From contig CACRXP010000606.1 of the NCBI GenBank assembly GCA_902702965.1, positions 336,854-400,853 of the forward strand: DNA of 64,000 nt, given 5' to 3'. Positions within the stretch are counted from its first letter, which is position 1, and each line of letters opens with the position of its first letter. This document shows positions 10,555-23,366 of this stretch, one piece after another. The stretch is from Spirometra erinaceieuropaei (lineage: Eukaryota; Platyhelminthes; Cestoda; Diphyllobothriidea; Diphyllobothriidae). The notes beneath the pieces are model-generated. The model was given only the letters and a program-made list of their open reading frames with translations, did no database searches and was not told the origin of the DNA. A program made the translations under genes and the position numbers.

Positions 10555-11548
10555 CAGTAGATGTGCTAAATCATGAAATGTCAAACAAAATTTCCAAATG
10601 CGCTCTCGTTTCGAAAAGATAAATTAAGTAGTGTTGTAAAACTAATCCTGATGCAGTATAAATCCATAATGATCCAGTTACTTCGGGGTGTCGGCTTTCA
10701 AAAGAACTTATTTTCGGCTGCATGCAAGACCTATACTCTGCAAAAAATGACTACTTATATAGTATGCCATTTTCTCATTGATTTTCGATGCCCTTGAAAA
10801 TTCAATTATATTTCATGGAAAACATGCATACGAATATTCATTCTTTTACTTATTCGGTAGAAAATCACATCTTCTTCCAATTTCATACTCAAAAGAAGAG
10901 TATAATTCGGTTTTAAAAAGTTTCATATTGTGATATTTTTTAATACCGTTAAATGGCCCTTCATAAAACGTCATGTATCTGCATTTACAAATGTGGCTTG
11001 TAAAAAGTTAACAATTTTGTTCCAATCCACTGCTTAATTTTATGAACCTCATATGGTCTCCTTTTAACACCGTAGAGAAATGCATGGTTTCCGTACACAG
11101 AAAATATACATCTTGTAGTTTTGAAATCCTGAATGCAAGTGTAACAGCAGGTCGGGTTCAAAATTTTTCGGGAATAAGAAAAGTTTTTTAAAACCAAATT
11201 ATACTCTTCTTTTGAGTATGAAATTGGAAGAAGACGTAATTTTCTACCAAACGAGTAGGAGAATGAATATTTTCATGCCTTTTTTTATAAAATATAAATG
11301 AATTTTTAAGGGCATCCAAAATCAATGAAAAAATTGCATACTGCATAAGTAGTCATTTTTTGCAGAGTAAAGATCTCGCATGCAGCCGAAAATAAATTAT
11401 TTGGAAAGCCGACACCCTGAGGTAACTGGATCATTATAGGATTATGCTGCATCATGGTTGGTTTTACAACACTACTTAATTTATCTTTTCGAAACGAGAA
11501 CGCATTTTGAAATTTTGGTTAAAATATCATGAGTTAGGACATCTACTG
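10555..11548 (-). mobile_element. Long-inverted-repeat element, copy 1 (about 994 bp)
   Basis: Starts CAGTAGATGTGC and ends in the reverse complement of a near-identical sequence, with TA on both sides (10553-10554 and 11549-11550). The arms (10555 to about 10920, and about 11185 to 11548) are inverted copies of each other over some 365 bases. The central 265 bases match the centres of the copies at 55.3 and 58.9 kb in reverse, so this copy lies on the minus strand. No transposase is encoded. TA flanks and a CAGT terminus are typical of Tc1/mariner elements, so I infer a non-autonomous member of that superfamily. A transcript would form a very long hairpin. Confidence 0.8.
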
Positions 11549-11550
11549 TA

Positions 11551-12370
11551 AACGCTGATTAGCTTTCAGTAATTTAACCTGAGCGCTCAGCCTGCAAAGA
11601 AAATGACTGCTAGTCGAGTTTAAGCCGTTTTTATAAAAAGACGTATTTTGAGTATTACACATAGTTCGCAGTAATTCGTGAACTGATGAAGGCGGCCTGA
11701 GGTCGTCTTTGTAAAAAAAGACCAGACTGTGGCCCACGCAGGCTGGTCAAGGGATAAAACTATTTCCGAAGCCATGGGGACACGTCCGTTTATTTCGAAA
11801 TGTTGTCATATGTGATTCTAACATTTCAACTCACAAAATGACAAATTTGCAAATAGCCATACATCAATACACAATAAAATCACGCTTGACTACAGTCACA
11901 AAGAATCAATACTAAAACTAATGCAAGTTTTTAAAGGCCTGTCGATACCTTTTCACATTTTGGAATGCAAAATTTCCCCAATTTAGATTTGTATCCCAAA
12001 AACCGCATCATGTCAGCAGAAATGTGTATGCTTGAAATTCAATTCAGAAGTCAAGCATTTCACACTTTTTATCCGTTGCCGCCTTAGATTTGAAAAGCAA
12101 AATAAAACGTAAACCTATCCCCCTGGTGACTGAATTAGGCACAATAATTTCTTCTATTGGTGCCCATGAAAATAGTACACTATATTTATAAGTCAAAAAG
12201 CGAGAACACATATATGCGAAAACAAAAAAATAGAAAGTTAAGGGTCTGGTAATTGGCCGACTGTAATCTACCCAAACTTTGCCTCATTTGGAGTTCCTCT
12301 CGTAAACTCGGACAAACGGTCCCTAAAAACGGTTAAAGAGGTATTTGTAAACGGAAAGCTTTCGTAGTCA
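11551..12370. other. Spacer with no recognisable gene
   Basis: AT-rich and featureless by eye. No ORF longer than about 65 codons. Confidence 0.55.
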
Positions 12371-12371
12371 G

Positions 12372-12852
12372 TTGTGATGATGTAGCCGCACCTGAGGTAA
12401 ACAAACGCCAGTTACCTCTAATACTGGACCGGTTGAAATAGAGCTTTTTGCAGGTGGGACCAGAGGACGCACAGGCGAGGAGGTTAAATAGTTGTATGCA
12501 AAAAGGCTATTGTGAATGCGTGGTTGTACTTTGAGTGGTTGACAAATAGTTGCCCTAACCCTAACCCGTGCTCAAAGTCCTACCCCAACCCTAACCCTCT
12601 AACCCTAGTCCTTAAACGCAGCCCTAAATCCTAACCCTGAAACATTGAACTAGAAAGTTAGAAGGAGACGACGGGCCGAAGGCCAAGAAGGACCACCGGT
12701 ATTGTAGACACGGCAACAAAGAAACAAGGTCGCTAATAGGACACACACCACAACGCGCAGCAACACCATGCCAACGTAATCGTAGCAACTCAAAGGAATT
12801 GAGCAGGTCAACAGTATTGTGTCCATCAGGTGCGGCCACATAACTGCATCTC
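12372..12852 (+). mobile_element. Small repeat T, copy 1, with CCCTAA tract
   Basis: The left end carries GTAGCCGCACCTGAGGTAAA. The right end (12826-12840) is an approximate reverse complement, TCAGGTGCGGCCACA, giving short inverted ends. The interior shares a long stretch with 17.7 kb and 28.0 kb, including GCTTTTTGCAGGTGGGACC and GAGTGGTTGACAAATAG-like sequence, and continues into telomere-like CCCTAA units. About 170 bases between the CCCTAA tract and the right end are not in copy 2, so copy 1 may hold an insertion. No protein is encoded. The class is uncertain. Confidence 0.5.
12552..12638 (+). repeat. Interstitial telomere-like CCCTAA repeats
   Basis: Degenerate runs of CCCTAA and AACCCT, for example CCCTAACCCTAACCC near 12553-12567. 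On the other strand these are TTAGGG units, the common animal telomere repeat. Because the same tract recurs at the same internal place in copy 2 of repeat T, it is part of the mobile unit and not direct evidence of a chromosome end. Confidence 0.7.
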
Positions 12853-15271
12853 ACCATTTCGTCAAAATGCACGGAAGCTAAAATCTCAAAAAAGGCATAA
12901 ATCAAATCAATGCCTACCTATCTGAATTATAGCACGACATCTCCACCACTCGCAACCCTCGACTGAGAATAAACGAAGTACTATTGCCAGGAATATCCTC
13001 ATCAAAACATCCCTGTATTTAAATGAAATGTTTTTTATTATTTTCGATAATCAAAGGAGAAAAATGCTGACACGAAAACTGAAAATTGCTTAGGACAGGA
13101 GAGTTCGTTTCGTGCTTTGTGCGATGGGACTGCATCTACGAATGACTTGTGAACCTGAACAAAGCCAATGCAATGTAAATGAAAATACCTTGTTAAAAGC
13201 ATTCGAATATGAGGCAAACATTTTACTTCATTAAACACGACCGCCTCGCTTACGATTCATACGCCACCTTTAAGTATTGTTTTCACCTAAAACTCATTCT
13301 TACAAGATGCATACAAAGCAGATAATACAATGTTGATTACGGGAATTGGCATTGTGAAGACCTTCCCATCGCCCAATCATAGGTAAGATGCTTTCATTTT
13401 TTATCCCATATTGCAGCCTTTTGACTAATGAATGACCCGCATTTACTGCAAAACGTGTTATTTTGGATATCGTTATCCAATTGGTAGCTTTTTGACAAAA
13501 TTCCCGACTTCTTTATAGAATTTGGTATCCAAGTGTATCCAGACAGAATTCAAGGTCACCAGACGTACAAATCCAAATTACTCGTCTATGTGGTGACACG
13601 TCTTTGAATCGTTCTCAGCTACATTAAAAATAAATAAAAGTTTTTCCGCCATTTTAAGCAATAGAGGATCAGATACGCGCAATAACTTTATACTGCCCTC
13701 GCAATGGCATGACATAAAGTAAATATCGCGGGCAGGTCTTCTGCATTTTGTCTCCCAAATTTTTCATCTTTATCAAAAACGCTATTTAAAATTAACTGAG
13801 CTTTTGCCCCTTTTTGGCACATTCTAACACGTCATTTTTTCCTACTTCACGGATGGTAGCGTTCACTTAGAGCGCGTTTCTTCTGCTGTTGCGCATTTAT
13901 GGGATATCACTTAATGCCGAAAATGGATACAACCTCTCTTCAGATTACACCAGAACCACTTTAACTTCTCCGCGTGTATCGCGCCGAGTCAGAGTGCAAG
14001 AAGAAAAAAATCATAACGAATGCTGGAGGCTGCGTGTGGGACAACCTCTCAACCGACATGTCTGGGAAATATCGTGCCAATCTTTTTAAATTGGGCGTCA
14101 TCGAATAGTGCAACGGGCGAGGCGCGAAAAAATGCTCCCAAACTTGGTGCGACGGCGCAAGTGTTGATTTGAAATGAAAACAGCACTTTAATTCGTAAAC
14201 ACATTAGGTATACTTTTGACCAATAGAGGCAATTTATCGCAGGTATGTCCCATTCATTGGCGAACATCAACACATAATTGGAGTTTTTGAGTTTTTTGAG
14301 TTGAGTTAAAAGTTTCCTTAGGCGGATGTTCACGCATACGGACACAGCCAAGTCTGAAATAATAATTGCTTTTATTACTCGATTGCTGTTTCTCTATAAT
14401 TTAGACACGAACAGGCTAAGTCGCAGGGGAAAAATACACAAAATTGCATAAGGTTAATGACCGACTTAAAACCTACAAGTAATGGATGTCCTCATGCATG
14501 TTTAAGTAAACCCAAATTTACTTACTGACAGAAGCACGGCATTCACAGATAACACGGCTCTAATATATCCGCATTTTTTGCACGTTCATTATTCATTTAC
14601 ATTGGCACTGCCAAAATTATTTGTCAAAAAAGAAGGTAACGCTGGCAGTTTTGAGGATCGACTCTCCAGTTCATTATCAGGGGTACGCTAACTCTGTGTC
14701 GAACAACTAAATTAAGTAAAAGGACCCACAGTCTAACCAGCGCTTGGCCCGTTGACCTTCCTATTCGATGAACACGTGCATACCTTTTTGCCTGTTATTT
14801 TTTTGTCCTCGTGAGGCCTATGCCTGACGCTCGAACACGCATACCTACAATTCCTTCCTAAACTGAATGCGCCAAGTCGGGGAATTCGTGATGACAGACT
14901 CCACTAGACACAGTCTCCGCACTCCTCGAGGAAATGCGAAAACAGCGGTAAAGCACACGTATAGAATTGCAGGTAGGGCTGCGGTGGAAGCATGATGGGG
15001 ACACAGTTATTTAAGTTGGCCCAACTAGTGGCACTACTCATTTTTGAGTGGAGTCTTTGAGCGGCACGCAAGACTTGAGTGGTTTAAATTCAGATATTTT
15101 CTCAAAAGTAAGCATTGTCGTTCAGTTTATGCCCTGGGCAGTTAGTGCGTGACTTTCCTACCAGTAGTTTAAAAAATCGTTGCGGTCACAAGCGGAAATA
15201 TAAACCCCCATACTCCAGGCTATTTTCGTCGAATTCCGAAGGTAGGGGCGTATATATTCCTGTCTCCTAAC
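12853..15271. other. Spacer with no recognisable gene
   Basis: AT-rich, with short ORFs only. No element termini found. Confidence 0.55.
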
Positions 15272-15345
15272 TTTAAGCCTAGCCCTAACAGTTACCTTCA
15301 TAATCCCAGCTCTAATCTTAACCGCCCTAACACTAACCTAACACC
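15272..15345 (+). repeat. Degenerate CCTAAC-rich tract
   Basis: Irregular CCTAAC and TAACCC words, such as CTAGCCCTAACAG and CGCCCTAACACTAACC, resembling decayed telomere-like repeats. The flanks do not match repeat T, so this is a separate tract. Confidence 0.4.
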
Positions 15346-17667
15346 TACTCTCTTGGGACTGAATCCAAGCCCATCCATAAAACGGAAGGGGTCCATATCT
15401 CCAAAAAAACAACTGACTCTGCGATTATCACATATACTTATCACGCAAAGGACTGAATTTTTGCGTTAAGTCTAAGTATAATTTACACGGACTCGTGGCT
15501 CACGGATGTAAGATCGCAAATTATTGTCGGCCACAGCAAGCCAAACGTCATGCCAAGTTGTTCGCCAAGTCCAATATCAAATTAGGAGAAGTGGAGCCGC
15601 ACGAGTCATTGTCAAGCCATGGTTAAGGCAAAAGAATGTAAAGCCACCTCGACAGCGATCCCCTGCCTGATTTTCTCCGTGCTTCAGCGGACGCGCTTTT
15701 GGCGATGGCAAGTGCTGGAAGCCTTGGCCTGAAAGACTGCTAGATAAAGGGGCAAATCACTTCTTTTGTAGACTTAGCATAGGGCCTGATGGTGCCCCCT
15801 CAGCATGACGACTTTTAACAATGCGAGATCGGAGGTCTGACTTGGGCTCAGCACCTCTGAGTCACAAATGGATGGCGCCCACTTTGCGTCGTAATGACCC
15901 TTAGAGAACAAGTTGGATGCTGCACAAATATTTCCGAGTAAACGACTAGTTCGCAATCAGGTAACCTCTGCACCCCCTACAACAGCAGTCAGGCCCATCC
16001 CTGAGTATAAAAGTGTTGCCGCAAAGAGTATCAAAACAATCTTTCCAGTCAAGCACAGTCATTTGTACACCAATTCCGCATTTAATCGTTGGCAGTTGGC
16101 GGATAAATTACGAAAAATTGTCGAATTTGCTGCTCACTGGCAATTTAGATTGTTGGTCTGTCGAACACTCTTTTTAATGGTCTACAATCGCTAACTGACT
16201 TTGCGAACAAAAAGACATTCGTTTATTTGGAATGGCATTGAAAAAGGAGATCTCCTTTGTGATCATGTGAACTTAACGAGCATAAAATTGCAAATAACTG
16301 CTAAATATGGGGCGCCCATTTAAAAATCCTCGCCTAGCATAACCTTTTAGAAATATGACTTGCCTGCGGTCACGCAATCCTTACAGGGAAACTCCCAAGG
16401 TAACCTGAAAATACCTTGGAGCGACATACTCGTTTCAAGCACCTTTTGATTTATTAACGCATCATAGCATGTCTTCACGGATAATTAAATTTAGGAAATA
16501 GTAGCATTTCCTCCATGTGCGACATGCATAGCCCCACACTGACAAGTGAGCGAACACTTTAAACCTACATAATCACGTCCTGTTAATGTCTGTCCAGCTT
16601 GCTTTAAATTCTTTTCAATCAGCACAGCCGTTTCCTTTCTATGTTAAGCTCACAGAAAGCATCTAAAATGAAAACATGGCCTAAAAAAATCTGCCCCAAA
16701 GAAATAAGAGATTTCGGCCTTTTCGTCAAAACCCTTTTTGGTATAAATTTGAAATTACAGTTTGTTAGACCAGAGTGCCACAGTCCCTTGACTGGCCTAA
16801 TAAGAAGTCTAAAAAGAATGAACTAAAACCCGTTTTCTGAAGGAAAATACATACCTATTGATTACATTTTCTAATAATTCTTTCTTGATTGACACAGTGA
16901 ATTTTTCTGTAACTGTTTCAAACATTACATCAAACTCTAATGCATTCTCAAAAGTCAAGTTGACCGTATAACCAAAAGCCATACTTTGCAATACAATGCC
17001 ATACGCGCTTACGTTGCCAGCTTGAATAGTACTTGCTGGGTTAAAACATTTTAAGTTAGGGAATCTTTCTTGCAAACGATATCCGCACCGCAAAGAAAAG
17101 TCATATTCAAAAAGGGGAGAAGGACTAGTCTAACAGAATGCGCCAAAGTGCATTTTTAAACACGCCTTCGTCGGAAAAAAAGAAAAGTTGACCTATGATT
17201 TCTCATTGGTAAATTTTGAAACTCCGGTCGTACATACAGGAGCGCAGGAAGCGACGTAGCGGACAACTGGTGCCTGGTATGCCACAGGCAGTGTGTTGCC
17301 ACTTTTCAGAAAAGATTTATTGGAGGCATAGAAGACTTTTTCTAAGGAAATATTTTTCTATCTGCCTTTTTAAAGGGAGACTGGGCAGTCTTAGGAAAAA
17401 TCGGACAGTTCTTGATATCCGAGTGATTTTATAAACTGTTCAAAAGATAAAGACCAATTATCTATGGACGATTTAATTTGGGGGAATAATATTATAGACG
17501 AAAAAGGTGCTCAGTAATTGCCTTTTAAAATCGAAAAACCAGATTTTGAATATGTAAAAATTAGATGAGGTAAAGCAGGAATGATGGAATTGTTTTCACA
17601 AAACAAGGGGAGAATTTAATTTTACGAATTCTGATTCAAGGATAGCTGTAGTAGGTTTGTGGTTCAG
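15346..17667. other. Spacer with a GC-richer patch, no gene identified
   Basis: The stretch from about 15540 to 16010 is richer in G and C than its surroundings and has overlapping short ORFs on both strands, but no domain, repeat end or splice pattern I can support. The remainder is AT-rich. Confidence 0.4.
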
Positions 17668-17940
17668 ACAGGCTTATGCAGTCGCACATCAGGTAAACAA
17701 GCTCAGCCACTTGTAATACCAGACCGGTGGTAATAGGGCTTTTTACAGGTGGGACCGGAGAACGCACGGGTGGCGAGGCCAAGTAGTCGTATGCAAAAAG
17801 CTATTGGGAATGCATGATTGCAATCTGAGTGGTTGGGAAAAGGTTGCCCTAACCCCCAACCCTAACCCTAACCACAAATCCGTAACCCCAACAGTATTGT
17901 GTCCATCAGGTGGGGCTACATGACCATATCTTACCGATCC
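17668..17940 (+). mobile_element. Small repeat T, copy 2, with CCCTAA tract
   Basis: Matches copy 1 (12372-12852) from GTCGCACATCAGGTAAACAA through CTTTTTACAGGTGGGACCGG and the CCCTAA units near 17844-17870 to the right end, TCAGGTGGGGCTACATGACC (17906-17925). The right end is an approximate inverted copy of the left. This copy lacks the extra 170 bases of copy 1 and is probably nearer the basic unit length. Confidence 0.55.
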
Positions 17941-18569
17941 GTGCAAATCGTCGGACGCGATTGCAAAAACTTACCGTAACATATTTATTTTTGTGGTGGC
18001 AAACGCACATACAAAACAAGCATGATGTCCACAGGTTTATTTTGCCAGTGTGTGGGTAATGGGTAAATAAAATTAACCAAACGAATAATACAGGCAGGCT
18101 GATGTGATGCAAATGGAACGTCGACTCATAGCTTCTTACCTGTCATCAGTCAGTGATGACTTCTGCTCAGTTTTCGTCAAACCCCGACTTTGGACCGGGA
18201 TGGAATGGGTCAGTGAGCCATGGGTCGGCCAGTAGCATTTAAGTAGTAAATGCATTCAATTTTCGAAAAATAAGGGATAGGCGTCAGTAGTAGTTGTGTA
18301 TTATGTGCAGAAACGTTGTGACGCGTGCGTCATATGAGGGCCAGTCAGCGCCAATTTAATGATTCTACAGAGTGGTAGTGGAAATTGTGGGCGCCTGTGA
18401 TTGGCTGCCCTAGCGACTAAATGTACGCAAGGTCCGACCGCTGAGGTGCTATGATCACATGATTCCTGGCGTTTTTAGCTAGTATCTGTGCTGCCAAGCA
18501 TAAAAGTAGTGAGACAGATCTACTTCTTATAGGTGTTTTCACAGATTTTTGAATAATTTATTTTGATCT
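17941..18569. other. Spacer, possible promoter-like words only
   Basis: Holds a CCAAT-type word (GATTGGCTG near 18399) and a TATA-like CATAAAAGTA near 18500, about 100 bases apart, but no downstream coding start that I can support. I do not call a promoter. Confidence 0.35.
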
Positions 18570-18790
18570 AATTGCGAAACCTCGGCGACCTCGGGAAGTT
18601 CAAACCCATGACGGCAAGTGCATGACTTATGTACAGCTATATTTAAACCCCCCTAAACCACGATGCTTAAGCCGGAAACCGTCATTTCAATCAAATTTCG
18701 GCCACGTTACACGCCTAAACTGTTGCAGTATATGGAATCCACCAATTTTGCTACATTTAGCTGACAGTCCAGACAGGATTTCCCTAACAA
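18570..18790 (-). mobile_element. SINE-like repeat Z, copy 1 (partial)
   Basis: On the minus strand a body segment (18790 to about 18690) matches 37165-37020, including the shared words GGTGGATTCCATA / GGCGGATTCCATG and the CAGTC-rich start. It is followed by a tRNA-like unit with a box B-like GGGTTTGAACTTC near 18580-18600. The copy at 36.9-37.26 kb has the same order, body then tRNA-like unit, so this is one dispersed family. The 5' head seen at 37.2 kb is missing here. Confidence 0.45.
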
Positions 18791-21244
18791 CAATAAACAT
18801 TTTCGACAGCACATCGTTTTAGCACACTAAAAAGTTTAAGGCCTTCAGAAATATAAGGGAAACAAACGCAAAATACCGCCAGTTTTCTCTATTACGATGT
18901 GTAAAAAAGATGTTAAAGCATTTTCTGTCGACATCGGCGTTGAGAGTATAGGCGAATTAGTGGCCAAAGTGTTGCCGCGGGAGTCGTTGGTGAGCAGTTT
19001 TACTTCTAGCCAGTTTACTCCTTGGCAAATTATTAATGATGTACCAGTGTCTGGACCTTAATTGTTCACTGACAGTAGTAGCATTTTGTTCGTCGGATGC
19101 TAAAAAGTGCCATTATATGCTAGTATTACTATTCGAGGGGACATATTTTAGTGTCCTCCTTGGGAAAAGATAAAGTAATCAGGACTTCATATGCAAAGGC
19201 ATATGACAGAAATCAGAGACGTTCATTTTGGGAGATACTTTACTTTCTTGGTAAGGTCTTTTTTAAGATAAGCCTTCGAAGTCGGTCCAGGCGGTCATAC
19301 GTGGAGAGAACCTCCGAATTTAACGTATCATGTCAATGACAACTGAGGGATAGATTTAATGGCCATCGAACTCGGAGGACGACCAGTCCGGGGGTCGACA
19401 ACGAGCAGGGTAAATAGTAGGGTGTTCAGTTACATTTTGATGGACTACTTTGACTACAATGGCATTCATTAACAGAGAATGGATAGCGCAATATTTTAGG
19501 ACAGCGTCCTGTGCACCGCTCAAAAGTATAGGATTTTAACAAAGCAAACAACTGTAGTTTAAAGTTTGTGGTGGTAGTCAGCCATTCCCCCTGCAACCTG
19601 CGGGACATTTTCATTCGTGCCAACCGTCTGGGCCTCAAAAACTATCTTTGTACTGCTTAAAATGAGTTAAAACATGACACAAACACTTCTTGGTGCAGCA
19701 GAAACAGGAGTTTATGCTTGATGACTTTATAAAACGGTCTGTTACGGATAACCTGATGGTTTTTGCGTCTGCCAGACCGGGCACTGCATTGTGGACAAAA
19801 GGACAGTGCACCAAATGTTAATTTATTATTATTTTTTATTATTTTTCTTTTCTAAATTTTTTCTCCCCTACGTCATTTATGGCAAATCTTCAATAAATTA
19901 TCAGTAATATTCTGGTTTGTCTAATCGCTGGTTTTGACTAAAAAACTACTCCTCCATAGTAAACCCCAAGTTATTAACCAAATTATGCCTCTATTTGATG
20001 GACGGTTGCTTATCAAAGCAGTTAAGTCCTCGGAGATGAGAGACGGGTGATCTTGGGATACACGGATTTATTTCTATCTGTAAATGCATAAAACAAAGTG
20101 CCAACAGCGGCAAATTGGTTAGAAATTGATTTTTGTAATGAAACGATATAAAACGCAGAGTCAAAGCAACAAGGTAAAAGCCCGGACTAAAATGGTCGTT
20201 GTTAAAATTTATTTTTAATTATAAGAAAGCCTAAGTCATTATGCTTTGAGATAAAAGGTCGTTAAGGGAAATTAGGGCTGATGATTTACCGAGCAACTTC
20301 GCATAATTTGGACGCCTATGTAACTGTTCTTGCTTGATGCCGAGTTACCAAATACAGGTGTTTGCCAAATTGAATCTTTGAATTTACATTAATTCAGAAA
20401 AGCTACAGCATGCATCAAAAACCATGACTACTGAAAATTTTGTGATCGGCATTGAGGCGAAGAATATATAGCCTTTATTCACTTTTACTTATAGTAAAAC
20501 GCGTTGGCAAGTATCTACACCTCATGCGCATTGTCTCGGAAAACTGTGTAGTCTTTGAAGGTGTTACGAAAGGGGAGTGAATACTAGATTTTCTCCGCAG
20601 GCGACCTTATTGGGCTGCAGGACTGATTATTGGGCAAAGAAACCCTCAATTATTTTAATCCCGCCAGGGTTCTGGCTTACAAATGCAATCATTTCAATCG
20701 AACATATAAACCGTCCTTGTCAAAATTATTGCACAGGCGGTGTAAAGTTTTAAGTTGCTCTTTGGTCTTCTCATAAGTTTAGGTTTATTGTGTAAAGAGT
20801 AATTAAAAAAATATTCTTTCGTAAATTTCTTTGGTAAAAATTGTTTTTTGAACTTTCACAATCCAAAAGGGCCTTATTGGTTTGTAAACATGTGTAATTG
20901 CGGGGTTTTTTAAGCCAGTGAAATGGTTATTCAAATAAAACCCAATATGTCAATGCTCATTGTGGAGGATTGAACATGTTCCACCCTCGTTACGGCGTTT
21001 TATGAGCACTATACAGTGCCTCTTAAAGGAAAGACGGAATATGTAATTATACCCAAACGGGAAGTATGTAGTTTGTAGTTTATGATCCATAAATGCAGGT
21101 GCAATGGAAAGTCAAGTTAAAATTAAATTAATCGAAAATTGAAAAACGTCATCAATTCCAAAAAGCCCTTTATTCGAGAATCAAATTTGAAAAAGGTTTT
21201 GCTTTGTTTTACGTGAATTTAAAAAAGGTGTTTTAGCGTTTGTC
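18791..21244. other. Spacer with no recognisable gene
   Basis: AT-rich. Contains an A/T-only run near 19820-19860. ORFs are short and unrecognised. A left arm for the transposon remnant at 21245 was looked for and not found. Confidence 0.5.
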
Positions 21245-21505
21245 TTCTACAAAGTATGTTTGAACTTATAAGCGCCTTAAAAATTGATGGAAAAATGCAT
21301 ATCACTTAAACAATCACTTGTTATCATGTTAGATTTCGGAGAGAGCAAAAGAGGAGCAATTTGGCCGACGATCTTGCGTGACTGAGATATTTTGGAATCA
21401 TACCGCAGGATAATCAGTATTACAACCCCACTTACATAATCTTTTTGATCAAAAACGCATTTTCGAACTCCGGTTAACATTGCGTAAAATACACCACCCA
21501 CCACA
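21245..21505 (+). mobile_element. Long-inverted-repeat element, right-arm remnant
   Basis: Resembles the right arm of the family: a TATGTTTGAACTTATAAGC-like start, then GGAAAAATGCATATCACTTA, then CCGCAGGATAATCAGTATTA followed by CGGTTAACATT, in the same order as in the copies at 23.5 and 63.4 kb. The terminal CACTGTA is not preserved and the left arm is missing, so this is an old, truncated copy. Confidence 0.5.
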
Positions 21506-23019
21506 TATCAATAAAATATTCCCGAAACTCGTCATTCTTTATCGCTAGACACATTATCTTTTTCCTATTTTTTCCCTATCGTTAAGCGGATTCCTTAGCT
21601 AAAACGTCAAGCGCAGGCTGTCATAAAATAGATACTGTGAATTATGTAATCCATGAATTATGCGTTGATTCAGGAGCACTTTTTTTACTTACGACATCTT
21701 TCAAACTGCACCAGCCAGGACGTCCCAGTTAGTAACAAACGATTTTCAATTATGCAAAAACAAAAAAGTACACAATACTGGTTCATTCGATAGTATGAAC
21801 AGTTTTTCAAGGGTAAAACAATGAGAACAGGAAAACTGCACCAAGTCGGTATATTTGGGTCAAAAAATGCATACTTTGCATCTAATTCATCAGATCAGTA
21901 AATCAAATAGCACTGTCAAAGCATTTTAATGGTGTTTTTGTTACATACTCCTTGAGTCAGATGCTTTCGAAGAACTTCTGTAATATTTCATGGGGGATTT
22001 GTTCAACTATTGGGCTGACAGAAGGTATTAGCAAGGAGATTTTCGCGAAGTTCGTTCAGAGCTTTTCCGCGACAGCTGCAGAGTTGCACCTGGTTCGAGA
22101 AAAGTTAGTACTGATCGAATGCAGGGATAACAATTCGCAAAAATGAAATATTTTGTCCAGTCCCACTTAGCGGATCTGCATGCTGATCAGAAAACTGGAA
22201 TATAATAAGTAAATGCGATTGTTAAAAGCAATTTTTCCTTGGTTAACTTACTACATGCACTTCGTCGAATGTTATGAAAGCTTCGTGGTCTTATGTGTTG
22301 TGCTCGTCAAGCATCTCGGAGCAAGGAAAATATGAAGGTCCTCACATACGTGGTGTGCTCATAGGCACTTATTTTTCCCCTAGATTACTGTCAAGGTCAT
22401 GTCGGCCTAAACGTGCGGCTTTCCTGTTAGAGGAAATGGGCTCCCGGAAAGAGAACCGTCGATGAATGTACGTTGGATCAGAAGAAGAACTTTTTCAATA
22501 AGTTGTATTTTTAAAAAGTGTTCTGTCATGACATTTAATTCGTGCATAGACATCTTTCATTGCTTTCCAAAGTAGTCGAGAAGAAAGCTGGGGCACTTTT
22601 CTATTCGTTCACTTCCCTTACAGTCGCTAGCGTCTTCCCAGTCGCAAGAAGAAAACTTAATTTAATATCTTCTTTCAAATAGTTTCCATCACGTTTTGCA
22701 ATCGTACATGCGAAAAAAAGTTACTAGTATAGATAATAAAGTACTTCACAAAGTCTACCACCATGCCTGTTCCGTTTCTGATGTACTTATCTCCAAAACG
22801 TAAACCACACGAAGACGGCTATCTAGAGACCTACAAGTTATACTTCCGACTAATAGCAATTCGTTTTAAGAGTTCTGTGGACGTTTCATGTATTCCCAAA
22901 AAAACACATGCGCTGAATTAGAAATTGCTTATTTGAATTATCGTGGCACTGACGCATAAGGTTGGGCCGACTTACGAATGGAAATCTTTAGGGAAAACGC
23001 CTATCTTTATTCACACATA
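21506..23019. other. Spacer with no recognisable gene
   Basis: AT-rich, with short ORFs only. TA at 23018-23019 flanks the next transposon. Confidence 0.5.
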
Positions 23020-23261
23020 CAATGAACAACTGATTTAATGAAATTTTGACTGAAATTCTAAAATGTGTTTTTGAATAGGAACGATTATTTATAAGCGGTT
23101 GTAATACTGATCATCTTGCAGCATAATCTTACAATATCTCGTATTCGGCAGGATGCAAGCCGAAACCGTTTCGGGAAAAATGACTACTCATTTGACATTC
23201 ATTCTTTCCCATTGATTTTAGATGGTCTTGCAAATTCAAATATATTTTATAGAAACTCCAA

Positions 23262-23366
23262 ACAAAATATGTTTTAGTTCCGCAAATATTCCCATGTTAC
23301 ACTTGAAAAGTCAAGTTGGCTAACACGTGTTTTCAGTAATTCTTCGTCAGGCCAATACAATTACAT
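23262..23366 (-). repeat. Solo PLE terminal repeat (E3-type)
   Basis: On the minus strand this matches the left terminal repeat of element E3 (49829-49932) from CTTCATGTAATTG through the hammerhead and on to TTTCAAGTGTAACATGGGAA. No PLE coding sequence adjoins it, so it is a solo terminal repeat or a maximally truncated insertion. It lies within the arms of the transposon at 23020-23595. Confidence 0.75.
23316..23355 (-). ncRNA. Hammerhead ribozyme, core intact (solo repeat)
   Basis: Minus strand, 5' to 3': helix I TTGGC (23355-23351); core CTGACGA (23350-23344), which fits CTGANGA; helix II AG-AATTA-CT (23343-23335); GAA (23334-23332); helix III AACA/TGTT with a 2-base CG loop (23331-23322); cleavage-site A at 23321; then GCCAA (23320-23316), pairing perfectly with TTGGC. 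Every conserved core position is kept. Cleavage after A is allowed by the NUH rule but is usually slower than after C. Helix II is only 2 bp, so activity may depend on loop contacts. Confidence 0.75.

Noticed and set aside
12552..12638. True telomere or chromosome fusion point
   Set aside because: Units are degenerate, flanked by unique sequence, and the same tract sits at the same place inside another copy of repeat T.
18395..18520. CCAAT plus TATA-like promoter
   Set aside because: Words are at a plausible spacing, but no coding start or exon follows and the region abuts a SINE.
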